DNA of 64,000 bases from Labedella phragmitis (lineage in GTDB: Bacteria; Actinomycetota; Actinomycetes; Actinomycetales; Microbacteriaceae). Shown piece by piece: positions 8,137 to 17,612 of the stretch. The stretch is taken from the NCBI RefSeq assembly GCF_004078635.1, contig NZ_RZNB01000002.1, positions 186,001 to 250,000 on the forward strand, read 5' to 3'. Numbering within the stretch: position 1 is the first letter of the stretch; each line of letters starts with the position of its first letter. A program made the position numbers and the translations under genes. Under the pieces are notes generated by a model that had not been told where the DNA came from, ran no database searches, and saw only the letters and a program-made list of their open reading frames with translations.

Positions 8137-8754
8137 ATGGCGCCACCCGAGTCGCACGCCCCGAGCGACCGAATCCTGACGATCCCGAACGTCCTGAGCT
8201 TCCTGCGTCTCGCGCTCGTTCCGGTCTTCCTGCTCTTCCTCATCGGTGGACAGGACATCGCCGCTCTCGTCACGCTCGCCGTCTCGGGCTTCACCGACTT
8301 CCTCGACGGGTTTCTCGCCCGCCGTCTGAACCAGGTCACGCGCCTCGGGCAACTGCTCGATCCCGCGGCCGACCGTCTCTACATCATCGCCGCGGTGCTC
8401 GGGCTCGTCGTGCGGGAGCTCATCCCGCTCTGGTTCGTCGTCGCGATCCTCGCTCGAGACGTCCTCCTGCTCGTCGTGGCGCTCGTGCTCGCTCAGGCCG
8501 GGCACGGAGCGCTGCGTGTGAACATGGTGGGCAAGCTCGCGACGGCATGCCTCTTCGTCGGGCTGCCCGTCCTCATGCTCGCGGCCGCCGTCCCGGACAT
8601 CTCGGCTGTCGTGCAGCCGATCGGCAATGGTGTCGCCGTGTTCGGGGCCGTCCTGTACTGGGTCGCCGGGCTCGTCTACGTCCGGGACACCGTCCGGATC
8701 CGACGAGAAAGCCGCTCGGGCGGCGGCCCGACTTCCGATACGCTGGGTCCGTAG
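8137..8754 (+). CDS. pgsA: CDP-alcohol phosphatidyltransferase (PgsA-like)
   Basis: A 205-residue integral membrane enzyme. The CDP-alcohol transferase signature is complete: Asp57-Gly58-x2-Ala61-Arg62-x8-Gly71-x3-Asp75-x3-Asp79. Several hydrophobic helices follow. It transfers a phosphatidyl group from CDP-diacylglycerol to an alcohol, probably glycerol-3-phosphate (phosphatidylglycerophosphate synthase) or a cardiolipin synthase-type acceptor; the acceptor cannot be fixed from the motif. The ATG at 8137 is preferred to the in-frame GTG at 8131. The garA gene starts 10 bases downstream, so these and the MerR genes may be co-transcribed. Confidence 0.85.
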   Translation: MAPPESHAPSDRILTIPNVLSFLRLALVPVFLLFLIGGQDIAALVTLAVSGFTDFLDGFLARRLNQVTRLGQLLDPAADRLYIIAAVLGLVVRELIPLWFVVAILARDVLLLVVALVLAQAGHGALRVNMVGKLATACLFVGLPVLMLAAAVPDISAVVQPIGNGVAVFGAVLYWVAGLVYVRDTVRIRRESRSGGGPTSDTLGP

Positions 8755-8764
8755 GAGGTACACG

Positions 8765-9265
8765 GTGACGATTCCCGACGACAACAACCCGCCGACGGGT
8801 GCATTCACGCGAGCTCCCGCACCGGGACGGCCCGACAGGGCCGAGACGACGGTGGGCTACGGTGAAGAGTTCAGTCAGGCGCTCGGTGCCCTCGACTCCC
8901 ATGTCTCGGCCGAGGAGCAGGACGCCGTCGCGGCACTGCCCTCCGGCTCTGCCCTCCTCATCGTGCGCCGCGGTCCCAACTCCGGCGCGCGCTTCCTCCT
9001 CGACACGGGGGTGACGACGGCCGGGCGGCACCCGGACGCGGACATCTTCCTCGACGACGTCACGGTCTCCCGCCGTCACGCCGAGTTCGTGCGGACGGGC
9101 TCGACGTTCGAGATCCGCGACCTGAACTCGCTCAACGGCACGTACTTCGACGGAACCCGGATCGACTCGGCGCAGCTGCGCGACGGCGCGGAGGTGCAGA
9201 TCGGGAAGTTCCGGCTCACGTTCTTCGCGTCACGAGCGGATCTCGCCTCCGGCGCGGGGCGCTAA
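8765..9265 (+). CDS. garA: FHA-domain signalling protein GarA/OdhI
   Basis: A 166-residue protein. Near the N-terminus AETTVGYGEEF (Thr28-Thr29) matches the phosphorylatable ETT motif of GarA/OdhI. The FHA domain spans about residues 75-150, with GRHP, SRRHAEF and NSLNGTY, the residues that read phosphothreonine. In mycobacteria and corynebacteria the protein inhibits 2-oxoglutarate dehydrogenase and glutamate enzymes until phosphorylated by PknG/PknB, so it balances carbon and nitrogen flow. A PASTA kinase is encoded at 23.3-25.3 kb. GTG start after a good GGAGG site; the ftsR gene begins 3 bases after the stop. Confidence 0.93.
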   Translation: MTIPDDNNPPTGAFTRAPAPGRPDRAETTVGYGEEFSQALGALDSHVSAEEQDAVAALPSGSALLIVRRGPNSGARFLLDTGVTTAGRHPDADIFLDDVTVSRRHAEFVRTGSTFEIRDLNSLNGTYFDGTRIDSAQLRDGAEVQIGKFRLTFFASRADLASGAGR

Positions 9266-9268
9266 AGG

Positions 9269-9976
9269 GTGTCGGCACGTGCCGCGCGGAATCCGTCGGC
9301 ATCGTCGTCGGAGGCGCTCCTCAGCATCGGTCAGGTCCTCGCTCGACTGGCGAACGAGTTCCCCGAGCTGACCAATTCGAAGCTCCGTTTCCTCGAGGAG
9401 CAGGGTCTCGTCCGACCGTCGAGGACCCGTTCGGGTTATCGCAAGTTCTCGGCCGCCGATGTCGAACGCGTGCGCGTCGTCCTCTCGATGCAGCGCGACC
9501 ACTACCTTCCGCTCAAGGTCATCCGCACGTACCTCGCGGACCTCGACGCAGGGAAGGACCCGGCCGTGCCGGGATCGGGTGCGGGGGACGCGGTCCAGAG
9601 CATCATCCCGGTCGCTCGTCGACTCGGGCGCGACGACGTCATCGCCGAGGCGGGCGCGACGCCACACCTCTTCAGCGACGCGGTGTCCGCCTCGCTCATC
9701 GTGCCGGCGGAGTCGTACACCGACGACACCGTCCACGTGCTGAGGGCCCTCGTCGAACTGCAGCGCTCGGGCATCGAACCACGGCACCTGCGGGGGTTCC
9801 GGGCTGCGGCGGAGCGTGAGCTCGCGCTCATCGAGAGCGCGCTCATGCCGATCTCGAGGCGCGGTGACGCTGCCAGCCGTGCCAAGGCGCAAGAGCTATC
9901 GGGCGAGATCGCACGCCACTTCGAGACGGTGCGCGGGAGTCTCATCCGTCAGGCTCTCGGGCGTTTCTCGCTCTGA
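9269..9976 (+). CDS. ftsR: MerR-family regulator FtsR
   Basis: A 235-residue MerR-type regulator. The winged helix occupies about residues 17-85 (SIGQVLARL, TNSKLRFLEEQGLVRPSRTRSGYRKFS, DVERV). Its place directly after garA is that of Rv1828 in Mycobacterium and FtsR in Corynebacterium, the latter shown to control ftsZ expression. The ftsZ gene lies in the same window at 41.7 kb with a dyad in its promoter region. The GTG start three bases after the garA stop suggests translational coupling. No cysteine-rich metal site is present, so this is not a metal-sensing MerR. Confidence 0.88.
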   Translation: MSARAARNPSASSSEALLSIGQVLARLANEFPELTNSKLRFLEEQGLVRPSRTRSGYRKFSAADVERVRVVLSMQRDHYLPLKVIRTYLADLDAGKDPAVPGSGAGDAVQSIIPVARRLGRDDVIAEAGATPHLFSDAVSASLIVPAESYTDDTVHVLRALVELQRSGIEPRHLRGFRAAAERELALIESALMPISRRGDAASRAKAQELSGEIARHFETVRGSLIRQALGRFSL

Positions 9977-10199
9977 CCCGCGCCGACGAGGCGTGCGCCG
10001 GGAGCGACGCGGTCGTAGACTGGGCCGACCGAGTCTCCTCGAGATCGACGCCGACACGCCGACGCCGTCGAGCGAATGTCGGACGGGAAGCTCTCCGTGC
10101 TCGATAGCGTAGAGGGACACGCGAGGAACACGTCGCGTTCGGACCCGATCGGAGATCGGAACCGGCGCGATGCGCGACCTGACGGAGAAGGGCAATGAG

Positions 10200-10793
10200 A
10201 TGAGCGGACCCGGTGATACCGGTCTCACGGGACAGTCGGGCCCGACGGCTGCGACGCCCTCCTCGGGCCGATCGCAGGACCCTCGATACGAGCTCCTCTT
10301 CACCGACGGCCTCGCCGATCTCGATGACGAGGCGGGTTACCGGGGCGCGATCGCCGCGCGGGCGGCGGGCATCAGCTACCGCCAGCTCGACTACTGGGCG
10401 CGGACGGGACTCGTTGAGCCCACGGTCCGCGGTGCTGCGGGCTCCGGGTCGCAGCGGCTCTACGGCTTCCGCGACATCCTCGTCCTCAAGCTCGTCAAGC
10501 GCCTGCTCGACACCGGGATCTCGCTCCAGCAGATCCGCACGGCCGTCAACCAGCTGCGCGAGTCCGGGGTCAACGATCTCGCCCAGACGACCCTGATGTC
10601 CGATGGCGCGAGCGTCTACCTCTGCACGTCGAACGACGAGGTGATCGACCTCGTGAGCCGCGGCCAGGGAGTGTTCGGTATCGCCGTCGGCAAGGTCCTC
10701 CGCGAGGTCGAGACGACGCTCGTCGAATTCGAGCCGCAGGCTCTCGAGGCCGTCGACGAGCTCGCCGCTCGCCGCGCCGCCCGCTCCGCCTGA
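10200..10793 (+). CDS. MerR-family regulator (Rv1830-like)
   Basis: A 197-residue protein with a MerR winged helix at about residues 55-125 (SYRQLDYWARTGLVEPTVRGAAGSG, LYGFRDILVLKLVKRLLDTGISLQQIRTAV) and a C-terminal segment typical of the second MerR protein found beside garA-ftsR in Actinobacteria. The ATG at 10200 is chosen because GAGAAGGG stands upstream and the extra ten residues from 10170 are not conserved in character. In Mycobacterium a bifunctional nuclease gene (Rv1829) lies between the two MerR genes; here 223 non-coding bases stand in its place. Target genes are not known from this sequence. Confidence 0.85.
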   Translation: MSGPGDTGLTGQSGPTAATPSSGRSQDPRYELLFTDGLADLDDEAGYRGAIAARAAGISYRQLDYWARTGLVEPTVRGAAGSGSQRLYGFRDILVLKLVKRLLDTGISLQQIRTAVNQLRESGVNDLAQTTLMSDGASVYLCTSNDEVIDLVSRGQGVFGIAVGKVLREVETTLVEFEPQALEAVDELAARRAARSA

Positions 10794-10922
10794 CCCTCGG
10801 CTGATCGCGGTCCGTCTCGGAGGCTGGGCCGGCGCGCATGCTGCTGCCGACATGTCTCTGCGTCGCGGATGTGAGGTCGTCCTCGCACACGGTGCGGCGA
10901 CGAGCCCGCCATCTCAGCGGAA

Positions 10923-10946
10923 TGCGTCGCTCCATCCTGCGACGCA
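10923..10946. terminator. hairpin between convergent merR and parA genes
   Basis: TGCGTCGC, an 8-base loop, then GCGACGCA: perfect 8-bp stem in the 185-base gap between the stops of two convergent genes. No T-run follows. It probably helps transcription termination. Nothing else recognisable is in the gap. Confidence 0.4.
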
Positions 10947-10978
10947 GGCGCGCATGGGTCGGATGTACCGACGACGCG

Positions 10979-11800
10979 TCAGGCGTTCTTCGGAGCCGTG
11001 AGTTCGGCGTACTCGCCGACGCGCCCCGTGCGGAGGACCCGGTCGAGCAGGAGGTCGAAGTTCTTCGCCATCTCCTGGGCGCTCTCGCCCGGCCAGATGT
11101 GAACGGGCTTCGCCGCCCCCTGCGCCTGCTGCAGCGCGGTGCGCTCGGGAAGCTGCGGGGACAGGACGAGAGGACCGAACATGTCCCGCAGTTCCTTGAT
11201 GCGGAACTGGTGCTCGAGCGACTGGGCGCGAACGCGGTTGACGATGATGCCGAGCGGCTGCAGTCGCGGGGACAATCCGCGACGGATCTCCTCGATGGCA
11301 CGGAGCGCACGGTCGGCCGCCGCGACGGAGAAGAGGCCCGGCTCGGTCACGACGCTCACACGGTCGCTCGCGGCCCAGGCCGTGCGGGTGAGGGCGTTGA
11401 GCGACGGAGCGCAGTCGATGAGCACGAGGTCGTACTCGGACTCGACGTGCGCGAGTGCCTCCTCGAGCTTCCAGATGTCGCGGATCGACGGGTGCGGGCC
11501 GTCGAAGTTGATGGCCGACGGGCTTCCGATCATGACGTCGACGGTGCCCGCGTGGGTCTTGGTCCACCCGGAGGGGGTGATGGCCTGTCGGACCGTCTTC
11601 TCCTTGGGGGAGGCGAGGACATCGGCGACGCTCAAGCGACCGGACAGCGAGATGTCCATCCCCGTGGAGACGTCCGACTGGGGGTCGAGGTCGACGACGA
11701 GCGTGCGGATGCCCTTCGCGAATGCGGCGGAGGCCAGGCCGAGGCTGACCGTCGTCTTGCCGACGCCTCCCTTGAGGCTGCTCACGCTGAGTACATGCAC
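10979..11800 (-). CDS. orphan ParA-family ATPase
   Basis: A 273-residue ParA/Soj-type ATPase. The deviant Walker A ([10 protein letters not shown], residues 8-17) contains the signature lysine; VVDLDPQSD is the A' motif and LVLIDCAPS the Walker B. The GTG at 11800 places the P-loop at the usual distance from the start; the very long frame continuing upstream only mirrors pyc. No parB lies beside it, so it is an orphan ParA rather than the chromosome partition pair; similar orphans in Actinobacteria act in division-site or pole organisation, which is inference here. It is divergent from pyruvate carboxylase with an inverted repeat between them. Confidence 0.88.
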   Translation of the reverse strand: MHVLSVSSLKGGVGKTTVSLGLASAAFAKGIRTLVVDLDPQSDVSTGMDISLSGRLSVADVLASPKEKTVRQAITPSGWTKTHAGTVDVMIGSPSAINFDGPHPSIRDIWKLEEALAHVESEYDLVLIDCAPSLNALTRTAWAASDRVSVVTEPGLFSVAAADRALRAIEEIRRGLSPRLQPLGIIVNRVRAQSLEHQFRIKELRDMFGPLVLSPQLPERTALQQAQGAAKPVHIWPGESAQEMAKNFDLLLDRVLRTGRVGEYAELTAPKNA

Positions 11801-11820
11801 AATCAGATACGTTACCTTTA

Positions 11821-11845
11821 CAACGGTTGAGGAACCTAACCGTTG
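11821..11845. promoter_or_regulatory. inverted repeat between parA and pyc
   Basis: CAACGGTT, nine bases, AACCGTTG: perfect 8-base arms in the 78-base divergent promoter region, 21 bases upstream of the parA start and 34 before the pyc start. The position suits an operator acting on both genes. The binding protein is unknown. Confidence 0.55.
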
Positions 11846-11878
11846 CCTGTGCGCTCCTCTCCTCCCGAAAGGCCCTGC

Positions 11879-14800
11879 ATGTTCACGAAGATCCTGGTAG
11901 CCAACCGCGGGGAGATCGCCATCAGGGCGTTCCGCGCCGCATACGAGCTCGGTGCCCAGACTGTGGCCGTGTTCCCGTATGAGGACCGCAACTCGTTCCA
12001 TCGGCTCAAGGCCGACGAGGCCTACCAGATCGGCGAAGAGGGACACCCGGTCCGCGCCTACCTGTCCGTTGAGGAGATCATCCGCGTCGCGAAGGAGAGC
12101 GGCGCCGACGCGATCTACCCCGGCTACGGCTTCCTCTCGGAGAACCCGGACCTGGCCGAGCAGGCCGCCGCTGCGGGGATCACCTTCATCGGACCGCCGT
12201 CCCACGTCCTCGAGATGGCGGGCAACAAGGTGACCGCGAAGGAGCACGCGATCGCTGCGGGAGTCCCCGTCCTCCGGTCCACGCCGGCTTCCGCCGACGT
12301 CGACGAGCTCATCGCCGGTGCAGAGTCGGTCGGCTTCCCCCTCTTCGCCAAGGCCGTCGCGGGCGGTGGCGGTCGCGGCATGCGCCGTGTCGAGCGGATC
12401 GAGGATCTCGCCGACGCCCTGGCCGCAGCCATGCGCGAGGCCGATAGCGCGTTCGGCGACCCGCGCATGTTCCTGGAGCAGGCCGTCCTGCGTCCGCGCC
12501 ACATCGAGGTGCAGATCCTCGCCGACGCGACGGGCGAGACGGTCCACCTCTTCGAGCGCGACTGCTCGGTGCAGCGACGGAACCAGAAGGTCGTCGAGAT
12601 CGCGCCGGCCCCGAACATCTCCGACGAGCTCCGGAACGCGCTCCACCGCGACGCCGTCGCCTTTGCCCGGTCCATCGGCTACGTGAACGCCGGAACCGTC
12701 GAGTTCCTCGTCGACACCGTCGGTGAGCGGGCAGGCGAACACGTATTCATCGAGATGAACCCGCGCATCCAGGTCGAGCACACCGTCACGGAGGAAGTGA
12801 CGGACGTCGACCTCGTGCAGTCGCAGATGCGCATCGCCGCGGGGGAGTCGCTCGCCGACCTCGAGCTGCACCAGGAGAACATCCACTTGCGCGGCGCCGC
12901 GCTGCAGTGCCGCATCACCACGGAGGACCCGACCCAGGGCTTCCGCCCCGACACGGGGAAGATCTCGACGTACCGGTCTCCGGGCGGCGGCGGCATCCGG
13001 CTCGACGGCGGTACCGTCGCGTCGGGGGCGCAGATCAGCCCCCACTTCGACTCCATGCTCGCGAAGCTCACGTGCCGTGGTCGGGACTTCCCGTCGGCGG
13101 TCAACCGCGCACGCCGCGCCCTCGCCGAGTTCCGCATCCGCGGCGTCTCCACCAACATCCCGTTCCTCCAGGCGGTGCTCGATGACCCGTCGTTCGTCGT
13201 AGGCGACCTGTCGACGTCGTTCATCGAGGAGCGTCCCGAACTGCTCAAGGGGCGGGTCTCGAAGGACCGCGGGACGAAGATCATGTCCTGGCTCGCCGAC
13301 GTGACCGTCAACAAGCCCAATGGGGACCGCCCGGCCGCGGCCGATCCCCGCACCAAGTTGCCGCAGCTCGACCTCTCGGTCGAGGCGCCAGCCGGATCCC
13401 GCCAGCGTGTCCAGGAGCTCGGCCCCGAGGGCTTCGCCGCGGCGCTGCGTGCGCAGACGGCTCTCGCCGTCACCGACACCACCTTCCGCGACGCACACCA
13501 GTCCCTTCTCGCGACACGCGTCCGCACGAAGGAGCTCCTCGCAGCGGCACCGTACCTCGCCCGCATGACGCCGCAGCTGCTCTCGGTCGAGGCGTGGGGC
13601 GGCGCCACGTACGACGTCGCTCTCCGCTTCCTCGGCGAGGACCCGTGGGAGCGACTCGACTCGCTGCGATCGGCGCTGCCGAACGTCGCGATCCAGATGC
13701 TCCTCCGTGGACGCAACACGGTCGGTTACACGCCGTATCCCACGGAGGTGACGTCCGCCTTCATCGACGAGGCGGCGCGCTCCGGCATCGACATCTTCCG
13801 GATCTTCGACGCGCTCAACGACGTCGAACAGATGAGGCCGGCGATCGAGGCCGTACTCGAGACGGGCACAGCCGTCGCCGAGGTCGCCGTCTGCTACACG
13901 GGCGACCTCCTCGACCCGACCGAAGACCTCTATACGCTCGACTACTACCTGCGACTCGCCGAGCAGATCGTCGGAGCCGGCGCCCACATCCTCGCGATCA
14001 AGGACATGGCCGGACTGCTGCGCCCGGCGGCGGCCGCCACCCTCGTGTCGGCTCTCCGCAGCCGGTTCGACCTGCCGGTCCACGTGCACACGCACGACAC
14101 GGCAGGCGGCCAGCTCGCGACCCTCCTCGCCGCGAGCCAGGCCGGCGCCGACGCCGTCGACGTGGCGTCGGCCGCGATGTCGGGGACGACGAGCCAACCG
14201 TCGGAGTCGGCTCTCGTCGCCGCTCTCGCGCACACCGAGCGCGACACGGGACTCTCGCTCGAAGCGGTGAGCGACCTCGAACCCTACTGGGAAGCCGTCC
14301 GTGCGCTCTATCGTCCGTTCGAGTCCGGCCTGCCCGGCCCGACCGGTCGCGTCTACAAGCACGAGATCCCCGGCGGCCAGTTGTCGAACCTGCGGCAGCA
14401 GGCCATCGCGCTCGGCCTCGCCAACGACTTCGAGCTCATTGAGGACATGTACGCGGCCGCGAACAACATCCTCGGCCGTGTGCCGAAGGTGACGCCGTCG
14501 TCCAAGGTCGTCGGAGACCTCGCCCTGCACCTGGCCGCCGTCAAGGCGGACCCCGCCGACTTCGCCGAGAACCCGCAGAAGTACGACATCCCGGACTCGG
14601 TCGTCGGGTTCATGGCCGGCGAGCTCGGTGACCTCCCGGGCGGCTGGCCGGAGCCCTTCCGGTCGAAGGTCCTCGAGGGTCGGCACGTCGACATCTCCGT
14701 CACCCCCGTCGGCGAGGAAGACCTGCAGTCGCTACGCGAACAGGGCTCCGAGCGTCGATCGACCCTCAACCGACTCCTCTTCCCCGCCCCGACCAAGCAG

Positions 14801-15286
14801 TTCCTCGAGACGCGGGATCAGTACGGAGATCTGTCGGTGCTCGACACGGCCGACTACCTCTACGGACTCGAGAGCGGTCGCGAGCATGTCGTCGAGATCA
14901 GCAAGGGCGTCCGGCTGTACCTCGGTCTCGAAGCGATCGGCGAAGCCGACGACAAGGGGATGCGCACCGTCATGACGACGCTCAACGGTCAATTGCGGCC
15001 GTTGTCCGTTCGGGACCGCTCGATCAAGGTCGAGAGCAAGGCCGCGGAGAAGGCCGACAGCTCCCACCCCGGGCACGTCGCGGCGCCGTTCTCCGGTGTC
15101 GTGACGGTCAAGATCGAGGACGGCCAGTCTGTGTCCGCCGGCCAGGCCGTGGCCTCGATCGAGGCGATGAAGATGGAGGCGGCGATCACGTCGCCCGTCG
15201 ACGGCGTCGTGGAGCGCATCGCGATCGGAGCGACGCAGCAGGTGGAGGCCGGCGACCTCATCGTCGTCGTTCGCGCCGAGAGCTGA
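11879..15286 (+). CDS. pyc: pyruvate carboxylase
   Basis: A 1135-residue biotin enzyme that carboxylates pyruvate to oxaloacetate with ATP and bicarbonate, refilling the TCA cycle. Domains in order: biotin carboxylase (about 1-450, beginning KILVANRGEIAIR, with the GGGGRGMR ATP loop and FIEMNPRIQVEHTVTEEV), carboxyltransferase (about 525-800, TDTTFRDAHQSLLATRVRT and the metal-binding region HVHTHDTAG), a linker/tetramerisation region, and the biotin carrier domain with Lys1098 in EAMKMEA. The length is normal for a single-chain enzyme. The ATG at 11879 has GAAAGG upstream; an upstream ATG at 11843 is rejected. Confidence 0.97.
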   Translation: MFTKILVANRGEIAIRAFRAAYELGAQTVAVFPYEDRNSFHRLKADEAYQIGEEGHPVRAYLSVEEIIRVAKESGADAIYPGYGFLSENPDLAEQAAAAGITFIGPPSHVLEMAGNKVTAKEHAIAAGVPVLRSTPASADVDELIAGAESVGFPLFAKAVAGGGGRGMRRVERIEDLADALAAAMREADSAFGDPRMFLEQAVLRPRHIEVQILADATGETVHLFERDCSVQRRNQKVVEIAPAPNISDELRNALHRDAVAFARSIGYVNAGTVEFLVDTVGERAGEHVFIEMNPRIQVEHTVTEEVTDVDLVQSQMRIAAGESLADLELHQENIHLRGAALQCRITTEDPTQGFRPDTGKISTYRSPGGGGIRLDGGTVASGAQISPHFDSMLAKLTCRGRDFPSAVNRARRALAEFRIRGVSTNIPFLQAVLDDPSFVVGDLSTSFIEERPELLKGRVSKDRGTKIMSWLADVTVNKPNGDRPAAADPRTKLPQLDLSVEAPAGSRQRVQELGPEGFAAALRAQTALAVTDTTFRDAHQSLLATRVRTKELLAAAPYLARMTPQLLSVEAWGGATYDVALRFLGEDPWERLDSLRSALPNVAIQMLLRGRNTVGYTPYPTEVTSAFIDEAARSGIDIFRIFDALNDVEQMRPAIEAVLETGTAVAEVAVCYTGDLLDPTEDLYTLDYYLRLAEQIVGAGAHILAIKDMAGLLRPAAAATLVSALRSRFDLPVHVHTHDTAGGQLATLLAASQAGADAVDVASAAMSGTTSQPSESALVAALAHTERDTGLSLEAVSDLEPYWEAVRALYRPFESGLPGPTGRVYKHEIPGGQLSNLRQQAIALGLANDFELIEDMYAAANNILGRVPKVTPSSKVVGDLALHLAAVKADPADFAENPQKYDIPDSVVGFMAGELGDLPGGWPEPFRSKVLEGRHVDISVTPVGEEDLQSLREQGSERRSTLNRLLFPAPTKQFLETRDQYGDLSVLDTADYLYGLESGREHVVEISKGVRLYLGLEAIGEADDKGMRTVMTTLNGQLRPLSVRDRSIKVESKAAEKADSSHPGHVAAPFSGVVTVKIEDGQSVSAGQAVASIEAMKMEAAITSPVDGVVERIAIGATQQVEAGDLIVVVRAES

Positions 15287-15323
15287 CCGCGGAGGAAGCC
15301 CGTCGGCGCACAGCTGACCGCTG

Positions 15324-15349
15324 CCGCCCGTTCGGGCGGTCACTACACT
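15324..15349 (+). promoter_or_regulatory. hairpin after pyc and -10-like box before the MinD-like gene
   Basis: CCGCCCG-TT-CGGGCGG (15324-15339) is a compact dyad in the 103-base gap after pyc; it may end pyc transcription. TACACT at 15344-15349 resembles an actinobacterial -10 box, about 40 bases before the GTG start of the next gene. No convincing -35 is seen. Confidence 0.35.
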
Positions 15350-15389
15350 GGATCGCGCCCGAAAGAGCACATCGAAAGGGGGCACTCCC

Positions 15390-17612
15390 GTGTCCGACAC
15401 ACCTCCGTCCCGTCCCGGCGGCCGACCCTCGTCCGTGAGGGCGAGACGCAGCGCGATCGACCACATCGCCGACCACGACACGCGCGAGTTGCCCGGACTG
15501 CTCGAGGAGTCGACGGTGGACGCCGCGTCCATCCCCCTGTCGACGTTCTCGATCGTGCCCCAGACGGCGCCGATCGGCGTCGACGAGGACCTCGTCGACG
15601 ACGGTGACGTCGTGGCCTCCGAAGTCGCTCCTGACGAAGCCGCGACGGCGACCCTCGACGAGGTGCGCACCCCCGTCACCGAGGCGGGTCGCGAGATGCC
15701 GGTCGTCGTCGCTACCGTCGACCCGACGCCGACGGGGCCCGCGGTCCGCCCGAGTGCGCCGAGCGCGGATCGGACCTCGCTCGTCGCCGGACCCGTGAGC
15801 ACCGAGCCGGTCGACGAGACGCCGGCAGGTGCCGGTTCGGATGTCGACGAACCGACCATTGCGAAGCCGGTGGCGCAGAAGGGTGGTCCGCGCACGCCGA
15901 CCGCCTCGACGCCCGCCGCGAGGAAGACTCGCGCCTCCTCGTCGACGTCATCGCGGAAGCCGGCATCGCAGAAGCCGGCCACGAAGACCCCGGAGTCGCA
16001 GAGGCCCGCTCCGCAGGGGTCGGCATCCGCCGCACCGTCACAGAAGCCGACACCTTCCACAGGGAAGGAGCGCGCGTCGGCCACGAGCGGCTCGCGCACG
16101 GCGGCGAGCACGAACACGACTGCCGTCGCGTCGAGCGGAGCCGAGCAGGCCCCGACGGGTTCGACCGCCCGTGAGAAGAACTCCGCCCGGACGACGACGC
16201 CGCGGAAGAAGCCGGCAGCCAAGCGCACGCCGCCGGTTACACGACCGGGGACTGCGGCGAAGCCGAAGAGCGAAACCGGTGCCGTGCCGACCATCGACGC
16301 CGAGCCGCCCGTAGCGATCGGCGGAGCATCCGGCGAGGACACACTCACCGGGGGCGCACCGCGTCCCGACGTCCCCGAGGGTGCGGCCGCCGAGCCGCGC
16401 TTGACGCTCGCCGATCCTGCGGTCGTCGTCGATCTCCCGCCCGCAGAACAGCAGGAGGTCCCGGAGGAGGAACTCGCCGTCGCGATCGAGGAGGCGCCCG
16501 TGACTCCTGAGCGCCTCGAGCCCCGCACGAGTTCCGTCCCCGTCATCGCCGAGCCGGTGCCGGCTGCCGAACGGGACGAGTCGATCGAGGAGCCTCAGGG
16601 TGCCCCCGCCTTCACCGGGATGAGCGTCGCGCGGGCCCTCGCCGGTGCTCCCGAATCGTCGTCGATGCTGACGGCCGAGCGCCTGCTCGACGACCGACGC
16701 GACACACGGCGCGTCCCTGAAGGGTTCTGGCAGAAGCTGCTCTACGACGTCTCCGGGCATCGTATCCGCGCGAAGGACTCCCGCGCGGCCCGCGAACGGA
16801 ACGCGCTCACCGCACGCATCGCGAAACCGCTGAGCGGCAGCGCACGATTCGTCCCCGTCCTCACCCGCAAGGGCGGCGTCGGCAAGACGACCGTGACGAC
16901 GCTCCTCGGGATGGCTCTCGCCGACGCCCGGGACGACCGCGTCATCGCGATCGACGCCAATCCGGATCGAGGGACGCTCGCGGAACGGATCGCGCGGCGC
17001 AACGACCACACCGTCCGCGACCTGGTGCGCACGGCTTCAGCGGTCACCGGGTACACGGAATTCTCGAACCTCGTCTCACGCGATGCGACGCGCCTCGACG
17101 TGCTCGCCTCGGACACCGACCCCCACCTGTCGCAGGCGTTCGACGAGGACGACTACGACATCGTCGCCCGCCTGGCGTCGCAGTACTACTCGATCGTGTT
17201 GACCGACTGCGGCACGGGGATCGTGCACTCCGTGATGGGAGCGACTCTCCGCCATGCCGACTCGCTCGTGATCGTCTCGGGCACGAGCGTCGACGAAGCG
17301 CGCTCCGCAGCGGAGACGGTCTCGTGGCTCGAGGCCAACGGCTACCCCGAGCTCGCCGCGAGCGCGGTCGTCGTCATCAATTCCACGGCGCCGGGCACAC
17401 CGGCCGTGCGTCTCGACGAGATCGAGAAGCACTTCGAATCACGAGTGAGGAGCATCGTGCGCGTCCCGTTCGATCCCCAATTGGCGACCGGTGCGGCGAT
17501 CTCCTTCGCCGACCTGCGTCCCGACACCCGGAAGGCGGCGCGAGAGCTGTCCGCCCTCGTCGTCGAGGGTCTGCCGGCGCGGCGATCGACCCGGGAGCCG
17601 GCCGATGGCTGA
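15390..17612 (+). CDS. MinD/ParA-like ATPase with long disordered N-terminal region
   Basis: A 740-residue protein. About the first 440 residues are low complexity, rich in Pro, Ala, Thr, Ser and Glu, with lysine-rich stretches ([21 protein letters not shown]), so probably disordered. The C-terminal 260 residues form a P-loop ATPase: [20 protein letters not shown] (about 487-506), AIDANPDRG, and [13 protein letters not shown]. The ATPase resembles the MinD-like domain of actinobacterial proteins related to EspI of ESX secretion loci and other proline-rich MinD-like proteins, but no ESX gene is near. GTG start with AAAGGGGG. Its last 8 bases overlap the start of def. Function unknown; a role in cell-pole or envelope organisation would be inference. 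Confidence 0.8.
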   Translation: MSDTPPSRPGGRPSSVRARRSAIDHIADHDTRELPGLLEESTVDAASIPLSTFSIVPQTAPIGVDEDLVDDGDVVASEVAPDEAATATLDEVRTPVTEAGREMPVVVATVDPTPTGPAVRPSAPSADRTSLVAGPVSTEPVDETPAGAGSDVDEPTIAKPVAQKGGPRTPTASTPAARKTRASSSTSSRKPASQKPATKTPESQRPAPQGSASAAPSQKPTPSTGKERASATSGSRTAASTNTTAVASSGAEQAPTGSTAREKNSARTTTPRKKPAAKRTPPVTRPGTAAKPKSETGAVPTIDAEPPVAIGGASGEDTLTGGAPRPDVPEGAAAEPRLTLADPAVVVDLPPAEQQEVPEEELAVAIEEAPVTPERLEPRTSSVPVIAEPVPAAERDESIEEPQGAPAFTGMSVARALAGAPESSSMLTAERLLDDRRDTRRVPEGFWQKLLYDVSGHRIRAKDSRAARERNALTARIAKPLSGSARFVPVLTRKGGVGKTTVTTLLGMALADARDDRVIAIDANPDRGTLAERIARRNDHTVRDLVRTASAVTGYTEFSNLVSRDATRLDVLASDTDPHLSQAFDEDDYDIVARLASQYYSIVLTDCGTGIVHSVMGATLRHADSLVIVSGTSVDEARSAAETVSWLEANGYPELAASAVVVINSTAPGTPAVRLDEIEKHFESRVRSIVRVPFDPQLATGAAISFADLRPDTRKAARELSALVVEGLPARRSTREPADG

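Noticed and set aside
11801-14686. A very long minus-strand open frame continuing upstream of the ParA gene
   Set aside because: It runs antisense to pyruvate carboxylase and is arginine/glutamate-rich with no motif; high GC makes such mirror frames. Only the part from 11800 down encodes ParA.
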